From: Chitinophaga rhizosphaerae
GTDB lineage: Bacteria > Bacteroidota > Bacteroidia > Chitinophagales > Chitinophagaceae
Assembly (NCBI RefSeq): GCF_003958645.1
Contig: NZ_RXLO01000001.1
Coordinates: 372,001-436,000, forward strand
Length of the DNA: 64,000 nucleotides
Reading direction: 5' to 3'
Made by a program: the position numbers and the translations under genes. How positions within the stretch are numbered: position 1 is the first letter of the stretch; each line of letters starts with the position of its first letter. Below the pieces are notes generated by a model. The model made no database searches. It had not been told where the DNA came from and worked only from the letters and a program-made list of their open reading frames with translations. Of this stretch, positions 7,482 through 16,743 are shown piece after piece.

Positions 7482-9667
7482 CAGAGATCGATATTTTGTT
7501 GCTCTACCAGGTTCAGCACGGCGCCGGTAAAGTGGCCGTTCAGCGATGCCAGGTACTCGATGGATTCCTTGTCGGTCTGCTTGATGCTCGATCTGGCCGA
7601 TACAACGGCGATGATGGTATCGGCATATTTCAGCAGTTCCTTACTGTCTGACCGTTCGTTCAGTTGCGCACCTTCCATGAAGATGAAGTCGTACCGCGAT
7701 TTCAGTGCGCTCATATGTTCCAGCAGGTTACCGGGGCGCAGTACTTCCGCAGGCGTGAATTGTCCGCCGCGGCACCCGATCACGTCTACATGTTCGATGC
7801 CGGAAGGGGAAACGAGGTTGACGAGTTGTTTATCGAGGCTGCCTGTTTCGGTGATCGTGGCATCCTCCAGCACGGGTTTCGCATCGAAATCCTGCGTGAG
7901 CGTATTATGCGGGAAATTGGTGTCGATGATCAGCACTTTCTTGTGGCTGAGGCTCAGGCTGTGCGCCAGGGCTTTGATGATGGTGGATTTGCCTTCGCCG
8001 GCACGCGGACTGGTAAACAGGAAAACCTTTTTCCCGCTGTTGTCCACTTCGTAGCGCAGCTTCCGGAGCAGTTCGCGGAATGCGCTGCTTTGCGCGGGGA
8101 GCGCATCGTCGGTGAAAATATTGCTGAAAGTGACGCGTTTCATGTTAACCCGGTTCACCACGCCCATGAGGCGCAGGTCTGTCACCTTCTGGAATTGGGA
8201 AGGGGTTTTGATGGACAGATCGATGTATTCCATGAAGATGATGGAGATACAGCAGAACACGAACATCGCCATCGCGGCCATGGCCAGGATCAAAAGGCGC
8301 TTGCTGGGCTCCGGCTCTACGGCAGGTTGGCCATACAGAATCTGACGGAAGTTCTCCATCGGCGCGATGCGGTTGTTGAGGGCCGCATCGTAACGGGTTT
8401 TTACGCCCTCATATTCCTGCTGTGCCAGTTCCACTTCTTTCTGAAGGGCGAGGTTGTTGGCGCTGCGGGATGCGGCTGCACCGATGCTGGAGTTCAGCTG
8501 GCGGACTTTAGTCTCGTAATCGGCAATATTCTGTTGCGAACTTTTGATCTGGAGCTCCAGGTCGCTTTTCTTCTGGAGCAAATCGGCTTTGGTCGCGCCG
8601 CCGGTTGCACCGGGCGAAACGGCGGCCATGGCTACCAGTTTGTTGCGGTAGTCCGCTTTCCTGGCGAGGTATTTATTGTACAGCTCGGTGTTGTTGCTGC
8701 CTTTGGCCTGGTACTCGTTCAATGCGTCGTTCATTAATTTGCGGAGGTTCGCCAGTTCGTTGTTGGCGGTGTTCCCGCTTGCGGCGGCCGCACTGCTGCT
8801 CTGGTCGATTTCCGCCAGGCGGGCGTTTACCTGCTGCAGCGAAAGGGTAGCGGTATTCATTAAGGTACGCTCGTCTGCCAGTCTGTTCTCGAAATTACTG
8901 ATCTGTTCCAGCTTGCTGGAGCTTTCCACGGACGCGTCCATCGTACCCATGGTTTTAATATTGCTGATCTTGCTATCCAGCTCGCTTTTCTTCTGGTCTA
9001 CGAGCTTTTGCAACGTTTCGATGTTCTGCGCCGATTGCATATTGCGGGACGATTCGTAGTTCCGGAAAAACTCGGTTACGATCTGGTTCACGAAATAGGC
9101 AGACAGCTCGGGATTCACCGAACGGTACTGGATGTCGATATAATCGGTACGCGCCACACGGTTGGCGTAGAGTACATAGCGGAAAGTTTCGAGATCGTAT
9201 TTGTAGAGTTTGAGGATCTCCAGCACCTGCCGTTCTTCGGGATTGTAGGAGCTGAGGAGCTTTTCCTCGTTGTATTTCTGGCTGAGTATCTTGATGGCCT
9301 TTTCTTTATCCATGGCCTTGTATACATCGCTGTTTTTGTCTTCCGGGGTCAACTGGCGGAACTCCTTACCGGGGTTCTGAAGGTCGTGGAGCAGCATGTT
9401 GTAACCGGTCATGCCAAGTACTCGTGGCGATTTCAGGGCTTCGATGACGTTGCTGAACTTGGCGTCGATCTCGTAAATGTTAAAGCTTTCGTCTTTCAGT
9501 TTCACCTGTTCGTTACTGGTGAAGCCGGTAGCGATCTGGGAAACGGATTTGTAAAGCTTTTCCTGGTTCATGGTTAACAAGAAGGCACCGACAACCGCCA
9601 TCAGAGTGCAAATGATAATCAACCATTTCCTTCTCAATAACGCTTTCAGCAGATAAATCAGGTCCAT
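7481..9667 (-). CDS. Wzz/Wzc-like (GumC-type) EPS chain-length protein with an altered ATPase domain
   Basis: 728 residues. The N-terminus has the Wzz pattern: a membrane segment at 14-32 (WLIIICTLMAVVGAFLL), a long periplasmic coiled-coil region to about 450, and a second membrane segment at about 455-480. The cytoplasmic part is a BY-kinase-like P-loop domain with Walker A SPRAGEGKST (about 552-561) and a Walker A' region KVLIIDTNFPHN (about 576). The usual Walker B aspartate site appears as FIFMEGAQL, and the protein ends GAVLNLVEQQNIDL without the tyrosine-rich tail of Wzc. It is the first gene of the left-arm operon, just behind the terminator at 9712-9745. It should control polymer length and export; tyrosine autophosphorylation looks doubtful. 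Confidence 0.85.
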   Translation of the reverse strand: MDLIYLLKALLRRKWLIIICTLMAVVGAFLLTMNQEKLYKSVSQIATGFTSNEQVKLKDESFNIYEIDAKFSNVIEALKSPRVLGMTGYNMLLHDLQNPGKEFRQLTPEDKNSDVYKAMDKEKAIKILSQKYNEEKLLSSYNPEERQVLEILKLYKYDLETFRYVLYANRVARTDYIDIQYRSVNPELSAYFVNQIVTEFFRNYESSRNMQSAQNIETLQKLVDQKKSELDSKISNIKTMGTMDASVESSSKLEQISNFENRLADERTLMNTATLSLQQVNARLAEIDQSSSAAAASGNTANNELANLRKLMNDALNEYQAKGSNNTELYNKYLARKADYRNKLVAMAAVSPGATGGATKADLLQKKSDLELQIKSSQQNIADYETKVRQLNSSIGAAASRSANNLALQKEVELAQQEYEGVKTRYDAALNNRIAPMENFRQILYGQPAVEPEPSKRLLILAMAAMAMFVFCCISIIFMEYIDLSIKTPSQFQKVTDLRLMGVVNRVNMKRVTFSNIFTDDALPAQSSAFRELLRKLRYEVDNSGKKVFLFTSPRAGEGKSTIIKALAHSLSLSHKKVLIIDTNFPHNTLTQDFDAKPVLEDATITETGSLDKQLVNLVSPSGIEHVDVIGCRGGQFTPAEVLRPGNLLEHMSALKSRYDFIFMEGAQLNERSDSKELLKYADTIIAVVSARSSIKQTDKESIEYLASLNGHFTGAVLNLVEQQNIDL

Positions 9668-9711
9668 ATGGATGCTTTTGTTAAAGTGTGAAATTTTTTA
9701 ATCCGACAAAC

Positions 9712-9745
9712 CCGAAAAAATCCGGTTTGACCCGGATTTTTTCGG
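9712..9745 (-). terminator. Perfect 14-bp hairpin after the giant secreted protein gene
   Basis: CCGAAAAAATCCGG (9712-9725) and its exact complement (9732-9745) enclose a 6-base loop. It lies 24 bases beyond the stop of the giant gene and 45 bases before the start of the Wzc-like gene, so it likely ends the giant transcript and gives the Wzc operon its own control. The A/T tract is inside the stem rather than a clean T-run behind it, so efficiency is uncertain. Confidence 0.65.
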
Positions 9746-9768
9746 TAATCATTTAAAGGTTAAAATCG

Positions 9769-12700
9769 TTAATAATTGCTTTTTATCAGTTTAGCCGAGT
9801 TGACGATTTTGCTTCCATCTACCAGTTGCAGGAGGTACAGGCCACCGGGGATGCGGTTGGAGCCCATATCGAGGAGTACGCGGTGCGTGCCTGCGGGCAG
9901 TTTGCCGAGCATCTTCGTGTGTACCGATCTGCCGGAAACGTCTGTCACATTCAGGATGAAGTTGTTTTGAGACTTGCCGTCGCTGATGATCTCTACGTTT
10001 ACGTTGGAAATGAACGGATTCGGGTACGTCTTATCGATCTTGACGCCGGTTTCCAGGATCTGCTCGCCTTTGTTGTTGGCGGCTTTCTGGAGGATGAGGT
10101 CCGGATCGATCTGGCTGGCTTCCGGTGTGTACGACTGGATCACCAGGGCGCCGATGTAACCGTAGATCGACTGTCCGCCGGAGGTTACCGAGATCAGGAC
10201 TTCACCGTTCTGGTCGGGCGATACGTCGTTGATCTGCACGGTCTGGTTGATGTTGTATCCGGCGTTCAGGGAAACCATCTGTCCGTTGATGTTATAGATG
10301 GAAGTACGGTCGCCCGCGCCATTCCGGCTTGCGAAGAATACGAAGTTGTATTTCTTGGCAAGGTTCAGGCCCTTGATCTTGAGCTGTCCGCTTTCGTTGA
10401 TATCCACCCAGTACGTGCTGCTGATAACGTTGTCGGGATAAATACCGCTGTTGTTGCCGGTGTTCATACCGAACGGATTATCGCCCGTAAAGGCTTTGTG
10501 GATCACCATCGTCATACCGGTGTTCTCGTTATTATCATCCTTCAGGTTCGGGAATTCGAGGCCCTGTGCAGGAGCGGAGTTGGTGTTGTTCCAGGGAGCA
10601 CCTGCGGGGTTGAACACGTTGAAGTTGATGTACACCGCATTGCGGAAGGTTGCCGCAGTGGCGATATTGCTGAAATCGGACTGGATGGCGGCTTTCAGTG
10701 CGCGCACCTTGTAGTAGTAACGGGTGTCGATGCCGAGGCCGTTATCTGTATAGGTGTTCACGTTGTTGCCAACCGTTGCGAGAAGGGTGTAGTTCACCTT
10801 GTCGGTAGAACGCCATACTTCAAACCCGGTTTCGTTGTTCGAATTGTCGAGCCAGTTCAGCTGGATGCTGGTTTTGGACTTGGCAAGCGCGGTGGCGTTG
10901 CCCGGCGCGAGCGGCGTACCGTTGTCGAGGTAGTACTGGATCACTACGGAGTTGATGTAACCGTAAGCTGCACCGCTAGCCTGTTTAACGGTAAAGTCGA
11001 TGTTGCCGGACGCATCCGGGCTGATACCGTTGATCTGAACCGTGTTGTGGGTGTTGTTGGCCGCGTTCAGGGTTACGGTGCTGCTGCCCACGGTGTAATC
11101 CGTGTTCTTGTTATCGTTACCCTGGCGGCTTCCGAGGAAGATCAGGTTGTAACGGTAAGTGGCATTCAGGTTGGAGATGCGGATCCTCCGGGCGGTAGTT
11201 TCATTCGAATAATAGTTGCTCGCCAGCACATTGTCGGGGTACACACCGGAGTTGTTGCCAGTTGTGGAACCCACGGTATTGGTACCGGAGAAACCATCGA
11301 GCAATTGGATCCGGATGCCGGACAGGGTACCGGTTTCATCGGCCAGGTTGGCAATCGCCGCGTTGGCGCCGGGATAGGAGTTGAAGTTGTTCCACGGAGC
11401 GTCTGCAGGCAGCGTCTGGTTGAAGTTCACATACACGGTGGTAATGTTCTTATCACGCACCTGGAGGGTGAACGTCCGGGTAGAAGCGCCACCATGATTG
11501 TCGGAAGCGGTCACGTTGATGTTCGCGAAGCGGCCAACATCTCCGGAAGACGGTACGATGCTGATGCTGCCGGTACCATCACCATTGTCGGTCAGGGTTG
11601 CGAACGGCGGCAGGTTGGTAGAACGCAGGGTCACCACGTCACCGGCATCATCGGTCGCATGCAGCGGGATGGTGAAGGTTTCGTCGTTCTTGATGCTTAC
11701 GTTGCCGATGCTGTCGAATTTCGGGTTGTTGTTGCCGGTCAGGATACCGATGGTATCGGTGTAACCGGAAGGACCGTGGTCATTCACAGCGCGGAGCGTA
11801 TAGTAGTATTGCGTGCTGGCCACGGAAGTTGCGTCGGTGAAGCTGGTAGCGTTGGCATTGCCACCGGCGGGGTTCAGCAGGGTGAACGGACCAGCGGGTG
11901 CGGATGCGCGGTATACTTCGTAGGCAGCTTCATTGAAGGCTACGTCTTTCCAGCTCAGTACCACGCCATCGGTAGACGGTGTTGCAGCGAACTGGGTCGG
12001 CTTGGCCGGCGCGTTGCCGTCGTCGTAGTTCACCTGGATCACCAGTGCGTTGATGTAGCTGTATACCGACCCGGTGCCATTTTTCAATGTGATCAGGATC
12101 TCGTTGTTGGCGTCGGGCGAGATGTTGTTGATGGAAACGGTATTCTGCGTGTTCTTCGCGCTTTGCAGGGAAACGGTAGTACCGCCAACGGTGTAGTTGG
12201 TCATGCGGTTATCGGTCACATCTGCACGCGCGCCGAAGAAGGTCAGGTTGTACTTGCTGGTTGCGCTGAGGCCTACCAGTTTGAACGTTTGCGCCGTGGT
12301 ATTGCTCCAGTAAGCGGTCTTCATCACGTTATCGGGATACACACCGGAGTTGTTGCCGGTTGTAGTACCGAAGTAGTTAGAACCGTTGCCCAGTGCGCCC
12401 CAGTTGCTCGTTACGCGGATACCCACGCTGGTAGTGGCGCCTGAATTGTCTTTCAGGTTGGCGAACAGATCGTTCAGCACCGGCTGTTTGTTGGTATTGT
12501 TCCACGGTGCGGGCGCCGGGTAAGAACCGTCGGTGAAGTTCACGAAGATCGTTCTGCTCGGGTTCACATCGTTCACGGTGATGGTGAACGACTTGGTATC
12601 GATGCCGCCTCTGCCGTCGTCCGCTTTCACGGTTACGTCATAGGTACCTGCGTCGATGAAGCCCGGTGCGAGCGCGATGCTGGCGCTGTTGCCCGAAGGC

Positions 12701-15700
12701 GTCAGCGTTGCGAAGGCCGGCAGGCCGGTTGCGCTCCAGGTCACGGTTTCGCCTGCGTTGTTATCGGTAGCGGAAAGGGCAACGTTAGCCGTAGCGTTTT
12801 CGTTCAGCGAAACGTTGGTTACAGCCCCGATTACAGGAGAGTAGTTATCGTTAACGGTCAGGTTGAAGGAAGAGTTGGTTACTCCGCCATGCTGGTCCGT
12901 TGCCGTTACGGTGATGTTGTTGTACACGCCTTCGTTGGCCTGCGTGGGGTTGAACGTCAGGGTAGCTGTGCCGCCGCTGGTGTTGAACTGGCCGAATGCA
13001 GGTACGTTCGCGGAAGTGATCGTGATGGTTTCGCCGTCAGGATCGGTAGCGGTCAGCGCCAGGACCAGTTGCGTACCATAACGTACGGAACGGTTCTCGA
13101 GCGGCGTGAGGGCCGGTGCCGTGTTCAGCGTGGTTTTGCTGGCCGTATTGCTGAATGCGGAGCTGCCGCCTTCGTTTTTCGCCAACACCTTATAATAATA
13201 GGTCACATTGGCAAACAGGCCGGTATCGATGTAGGTGGCCTCAGATCCTGCATTGGCAGGGATAGAAGCGAACTGGCGGAAGTTGGACGCGTCGTTGGCC
13301 GAGCGATACAGGTCGAATGCCGTTTCGGTAGTGGAGTTGTCGTTCCATTTCAGCTCCATGTTGCTGCCGCTGAGCGCGGTCAGTGCCAGGGCGGTCGGCG
13401 CAGCCGGGATAGCCGGCATGGCGAGCGTTTTGGCCGTCGCATTCTTGTTCACGTACATCGAGTCGGGGATGAGGCGTTTGCTCACGCCAGGGCCGGCATA
13501 GCTGGTAGTCAGCGACTGGCTGCCACTCCTTTCGTAATAGGTAACGTGAATCTGGTATTTACCGGCCGTCAGCGACTTGGTGCCCGATTTTTCGGTCGGC
13601 CCGTTCTGGTGGTCGTTACTTACCACGAGGTTAGACTCGGTGAAATTACCAATATACAGCTTGCTGCCGTCGTTAGAGTTCGTATAGAAAGTATAGGAAC
13701 CGGTAACCGGGATATTGATCCATCCGGAGAACTTCAGCGCAAAGGCATCATCCTTCGGGCGAACGTCCAGCGTAACGTTGGAAGTCAGACCGGTTGCTAC
13801 CGGCGTGAGGGTGTTGAAGTTCGGGAGGGAAGTGATGGAGGTCGACGTGTTATAGGCGCTGTAAGAGAACCCACCGGTTTCGTTGGGGTGGAATCCGGAA
13901 GCACCATATTTGTTGATCGCCTGGATGCGGTAGTAGTAAGCGGTGGAGGCGTTGAGGCCGCTGTCCAGGTACGCTACTTTATTCGCCGCGGTGGTATTCA
14001 CGATGCTGAACGGACCGGCGGCGCTTTCGGCGCGGTAGATTTCAAAGCCGGTTTCGTTGTTGCTGCTGTCTGACCAGGTGAGCTGGATCTTGTTGTAAGA
14101 CAGTGCGGTGGCTTTGATATTGCCCGGAGCTTTCGGCAGGGCGCCGCCCGGAGCGGTGTTCAGGTCTTTGAAGTATTCGGCCGGGATGGTTTGCTTGGTG
14201 CTGCCAACGCCGTGTGCGGTGTTCTTCCAGGAAACCGTCATGGCTTCGCCGCCGCCCTGTTCGAAGAACGCCATGGCGATCTTGTGCATACCTGCGGTGA
14301 GGTACTTGGTGCCTTGGCGGTCTTGCGTGCCGTGCAGACCATCGTTGTTCACGAGCGGCGTGGCGGCATTGTCGTAGTCGGTATCGATCCACAGCTTGCT
14401 GCCATCGTCGGAGTTGGTCACGAAAGTATAGTTACCGGTAACCGGGATGCGGATCTGGCCTTCCCATACGAAACCGAACTGATCGTTACGGTTACGCACG
14501 CTGAGGTCGGGAATTTCAGAAATACCCGTCTTGATCGGCGTCAGGGTGTTGAAGTCGGGCAGTGCAGACCAGTTGCCTTCATAGTAACGGTAGTTAAGGC
14601 CGTTCGCTACGGGGCGGGTGCTTACCTGGTTGCTCCTTGTAGAAGTGTTGCCGGCGAGGTCGCGGGCTTTCACCACAAAGGTGTACAGGCTGTCCGATTT
14701 CAGGTTGAACACGGTAAACTCGTCTTCGGTGGCATCTACGGTGTAAGACTTGAGACTGTTTACGTAGATGTCGTATTTGAATACGCCTACGTCGTCGAAA
14801 GACGGGCCCCAGCTCAGTTTCACGGAGGTAGTTGATGTTCCGGAAATAGCAAGGTTGGAAGGAGCCGTCGGCGGATTGCTGTCTACCTGCGTAGTAGCCG
14901 TTGCTTCATTGCTTACTGCAGAAGCGGCGGTAGTATTCACCGCACGCAATACGTAGTAATATTTCGTGTTGGGCGAAAGATTGTTGTCGGTATACGTAAC
15001 CGCATTCGGAGCCGTGATGGCGATCAGCTCATAATTGACGCCGGCCGAATTGGAACGGTACACTTCGTAGCCGGTTTCATTGTAAACGGCATTCGGATTG
15101 TCTGTCCAATCGATCGTGATCGCTGTTTTGCTGATGGCGGTAGCGGTAAGGCCGGATGCGGGTGCCGGCGGATTGGGGCCGTTGGCGGGGATGATGGTGA
15201 AAGGAGCGGACCATTCGCTGGAGCAACCGAACTTCTCGGTCACGTTCGCCTGGTATTGACCGGGCGCGTTCACCGTCTGCGTTTGTGCGGTACCGATGAT
15301 GGCGGGGTCGCCAACTTTGCGCCATTGGTAAGAAGTATAACCTTCGGGCAGGGTCAGCACTACGTAGTTTTTGCCGTCTACGGCGGGGATGACTTTACTC
15401 ATCAGTCCGGAGATGGCAAGCGGCGGTGTTTGGGTCGCTTCTTTCTGTTTAACGACTACGGGTGTGGGCGACCAGGGAGACCATTCGGTGCCTCTCCTGA
15501 TCCTGGCATCGTAGGTGCCGAATTCCGTGGCCGTGTATTGATAAGTGGTGGCACCTGCGATCAGGGTACCGTTTTTCCGCCACTCATAACCGTCGAAGCC
15601 CGGGGTAAGTCCGAGCACAACACTTACGGTTTCGCCGGGGCAGAATTCGTTGTGACCGAATGCGGGCCAGGGGTTCGCTTTGTGCTGGCGGTTAATGAAG

Positions 15701-16521
15701 GGCCAGAAATCGGGTTCGTTCCATGCGGTGTTCCAGATACCGTGGCCACCGTTGGGGTACAGCGTCATTTTAGCATTGCCACCTGCCTCCTGATCGGCGG
15801 TAACAACGGCTGTGGTGGTGGAAGGGTGGGGGTTGTTGTCCAGCCCGCCCTGGAAAATCCACAAGGGGATGTTCTTGAAAACGTTAACCTGGTCGCGGTA
15901 GGCGATGGAGCAACCGCTGATAGGCAGGAAACCGGCTACTTCCTTGGGATAGCGGAACATGAATTCCCATGTTTCGGTACCACCGGCGGAAAGGCCGTTC
16001 GCGAAAATCCTGTTGGGGTCGAGCTTGTTGTTGAGTTTCAGCTCGTCGAGGATCTGTTTAACAAAATCGTACTGGGGTTGACCGAAAAAGCCGGTAGTGC
16101 TTTGCGGAACAAGGATGAATCCATCGAAATTACCATTGTCGACAGCAGCACAGAACTTGCCGCCGCCATGGTACAGGGAATACTCGTTGTCATAAATGCC
16201 ACCACCTTCACCACGGCCATGCCAGAAGATGAAAATGGGGTATTTCTTACCATCACTGACACCGTGCTGGTAAGATTTGGGGAATTTCAGGCGGAAGGGC
16301 ATCCCACTCAGGTAATAGCATTTGTAGGAATCCTTGTTGCTGAAATTCACGGAAGAGCGGACGGTGCGCACCCATTTGGAAATGGTGCCCCAGGCCGGCG
16401 TTTCCGGAGGATCGTTGGGGTTGTAGGTAATCACCGGGTCAGCGGGATTAAATACCTGTGCCGAACCGGGAAAAGCAAATCCCAGCAGGCAAGCTAATAG
16501 TAACAGGTAAAATTGTCGCAT
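9769..16521 (-). CDS. 2250-residue type IX-secreted multidomain protein: esterase, Fn3, PA14, cadherin-like repeats, sorting domain
   Basis: A signal peptide (about 1-22, ending FPGSAQ) is followed by an alpha/beta-hydrolase domain to about residue 285, with nucleophile elbow GLSAGG (Ser near 177) and a late His in GGHGIWNTAW (near 260). Then come two Ig-like segments (about 290-440), six fibronectin type III domains (about 442, 546, 793, 1037, 1503, 1868 onward), two PA14-like domains (about 640-786 and 880-1022) and three cadherin/He_PIG-like domains (about 1133, 1225, 1597 onward). Three copies of a roughly 170-residue unnamed module lie at about 1324-1497, 1694-1865 and 1960-2132. Residues from about 2160 form a type IX sorting domain (TYPNPF, later PAGTHRVLLDM, GGLYLLQL). 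The protein is probably exported by T9SS and held in the surface polysaccharide, which it may deacylate. Domain boundaries are by eye. Confidence 0.85.
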   Translation of the reverse strand: MRQFYLLLLACLLGFAFPGSAQVFNPADPVITYNPNDPPETPAWGTISKWVRTVRSSVNFSNKDSYKCYYLSGMPFRLKFPKSYQHGVSDGKKYPIFIFWHGRGEGGGIYDNEYSLYHGGGKFCAAVDNGNFDGFILVPQSTTGFFGQPQYDFVKQILDELKLNNKLDPNRIFANGLSAGGTETWEFMFRYPKEVAGFLPISGCSIAYRDQVNVFKNIPLWIFQGGLDNNPHPSTTTAVVTADQEAGGNAKMTLYPNGGHGIWNTAWNEPDFWPFINRQHKANPWPAFGHNEFCPGETVSVVLGLTPGFDGYEWRKNGTLIAGATTYQYTATEFGTYDARIRRGTEWSPWSPTPVVVKQKEATQTPPLAISGLMSKVIPAVDGKNYVVLTLPEGYTSYQWRKVGDPAIIGTAQTQTVNAPGQYQANVTEKFGCSSEWSAPFTIIPANGPNPPAPASGLTATAISKTAITIDWTDNPNAVYNETGYEVYRSNSAGVNYELIAITAPNAVTYTDNNLSPNTKYYYVLRAVNTTAASAVSNEATATTQVDSNPPTAPSNLAISGTSTTSVKLSWGPSFDDVGVFKYDIYVNSLKSYTVDATEDEFTVFNLKSDSLYTFVVKARDLAGNTSTRSNQVSTRPVANGLNYRYYEGNWSALPDFNTLTPIKTGISEIPDLSVRNRNDQFGFVWEGQIRIPVTGNYTFVTNSDDGSKLWIDTDYDNAATPLVNNDGLHGTQDRQGTKYLTAGMHKIAMAFFEQGGGEAMTVSWKNTAHGVGSTKQTIPAEYFKDLNTAPGGALPKAPGNIKATALSYNKIQLTWSDSSNNETGFEIYRAESAAGPFSIVNTTAANKVAYLDSGLNASTAYYYRIQAINKYGASGFHPNETGGFSYSAYNTSTSITSLPNFNTLTPVATGLTSNVTLDVRPKDDAFALKFSGWINIPVTGSYTFYTNSNDGSKLYIGNFTESNLVVSNDHQNGPTEKSGTKSLTAGKYQIHVTYYERSGSQSLTTSYAGPGVSKRLIPDSMYVNKNATAKTLAMPAIPAAPTALALTALSGSNMELKWNDNSTTETAFDLYRSANDASNFRQFASIPANAGSEATYIDTGLFANVTYYYKVLAKNEGGSSAFSNTASKTTLNTAPALTPLENRSVRYGTQLVLALTATDPDGETITITSANVPAFGQFNTSGGTATLTFNPTQANEGVYNNITVTATDQHGGVTNSSFNLTVNDNYSPVIGAVTNVSLNENATANVALSATDNNAGETVTWSATGLPAFATLTPSGNSASIALAPGFIDAGTYDVTVKADDGRGGIDTKSFTITVNDVNPSRTIFVNFTDGSYPAPAPWNNTNKQPVLNDLFANLKDNSGATTSVGIRVTSNWGALGNGSNYFGTTTGNNSGVYPDNVMKTAYWSNTTAQTFKLVGLSATSKYNLTFFGARADVTDNRMTNYTVGGTTVSLQSAKNTQNTVSINNISPDANNEILITLKNGTGSVYSYINALVIQVNYDDGNAPAKPTQFAATPSTDGVVLSWKDVAFNEAAYEVYRASAPAGPFTLLNPAGGNANATSFTDATSVASTQYYYTLRAVNDHGPSGYTDTIGILTGNNNPKFDSIGNVSIKNDETFTIPLHATDDAGDVVTLRSTNLPPFATLTDNGDGTGSISIVPSSGDVGRFANINVTASDNHGGASTRTFTLQVRDKNITTVYVNFNQTLPADAPWNNFNSYPGANAAIANLADETGTLSGIRIQLLDGFSGTNTVGSTTGNNSGVYPDNVLASNYYSNETTARRIRISNLNATYRYNLIFLGSRQGNDNKNTDYTVGSSTVTLNAANNTHNTVQINGISPDASGNIDFTVKQASGAAYGYINSVVIQYYLDNGTPLAPGNATALAKSKTSIQLNWLDNSNNETGFEVWRSTDKVNYTLLATVGNNVNTYTDNGLGIDTRYYYKVRALKAAIQSDFSNIATAATFRNAVYINFNVFNPAGAPWNNTNSAPAQGLEFPNLKDDNNENTGMTMVIHKAFTGDNPFGMNTGNNSGIYPDNVISSTYWVDINESGQLKIKGLNLAKKYNFVFFASRNGAGDRTSIYNINGQMVSLNAGYNINQTVQINDVSPDQNGEVLISVTSGGQSIYGYIGALVIQSYTPEASQIDPDLILQKAANNKGEQILETGVKIDKTYPNPFISNVNVEIISDGKSQNNFILNVTDVSGRSVHTKMLGKLPAGTHRVLLDMGSNRIPGGLYLLQLVDGSKIVNSAKLIKSNY

Positions 16522-16743
16522 ATGGTAAGTGTTTCAGTATGTTCAATTTGAAACTTACCCAGCAAATGAATGGGACAGTCATTAATTTTTTGGCCTACTC
16601 AATCACTGAGCGGCTTTTCGAAGGAAAACGGTTAAAAAATGTGGAGGTTTTTTTGAGAGGATAAGGTTGGGGCATCTATTCAGGATGTAAAACTAGGAAA
16701 TATTTCCATTATTACAAATATTTTAAGCGCATTAACAAATCAT

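Noticed and set aside
9826..12444. A long open frame (872 codons) on the plus strand
   Set aside because: It is the antisense of the giant secreted protein; its translation is repetitive and matches no family.
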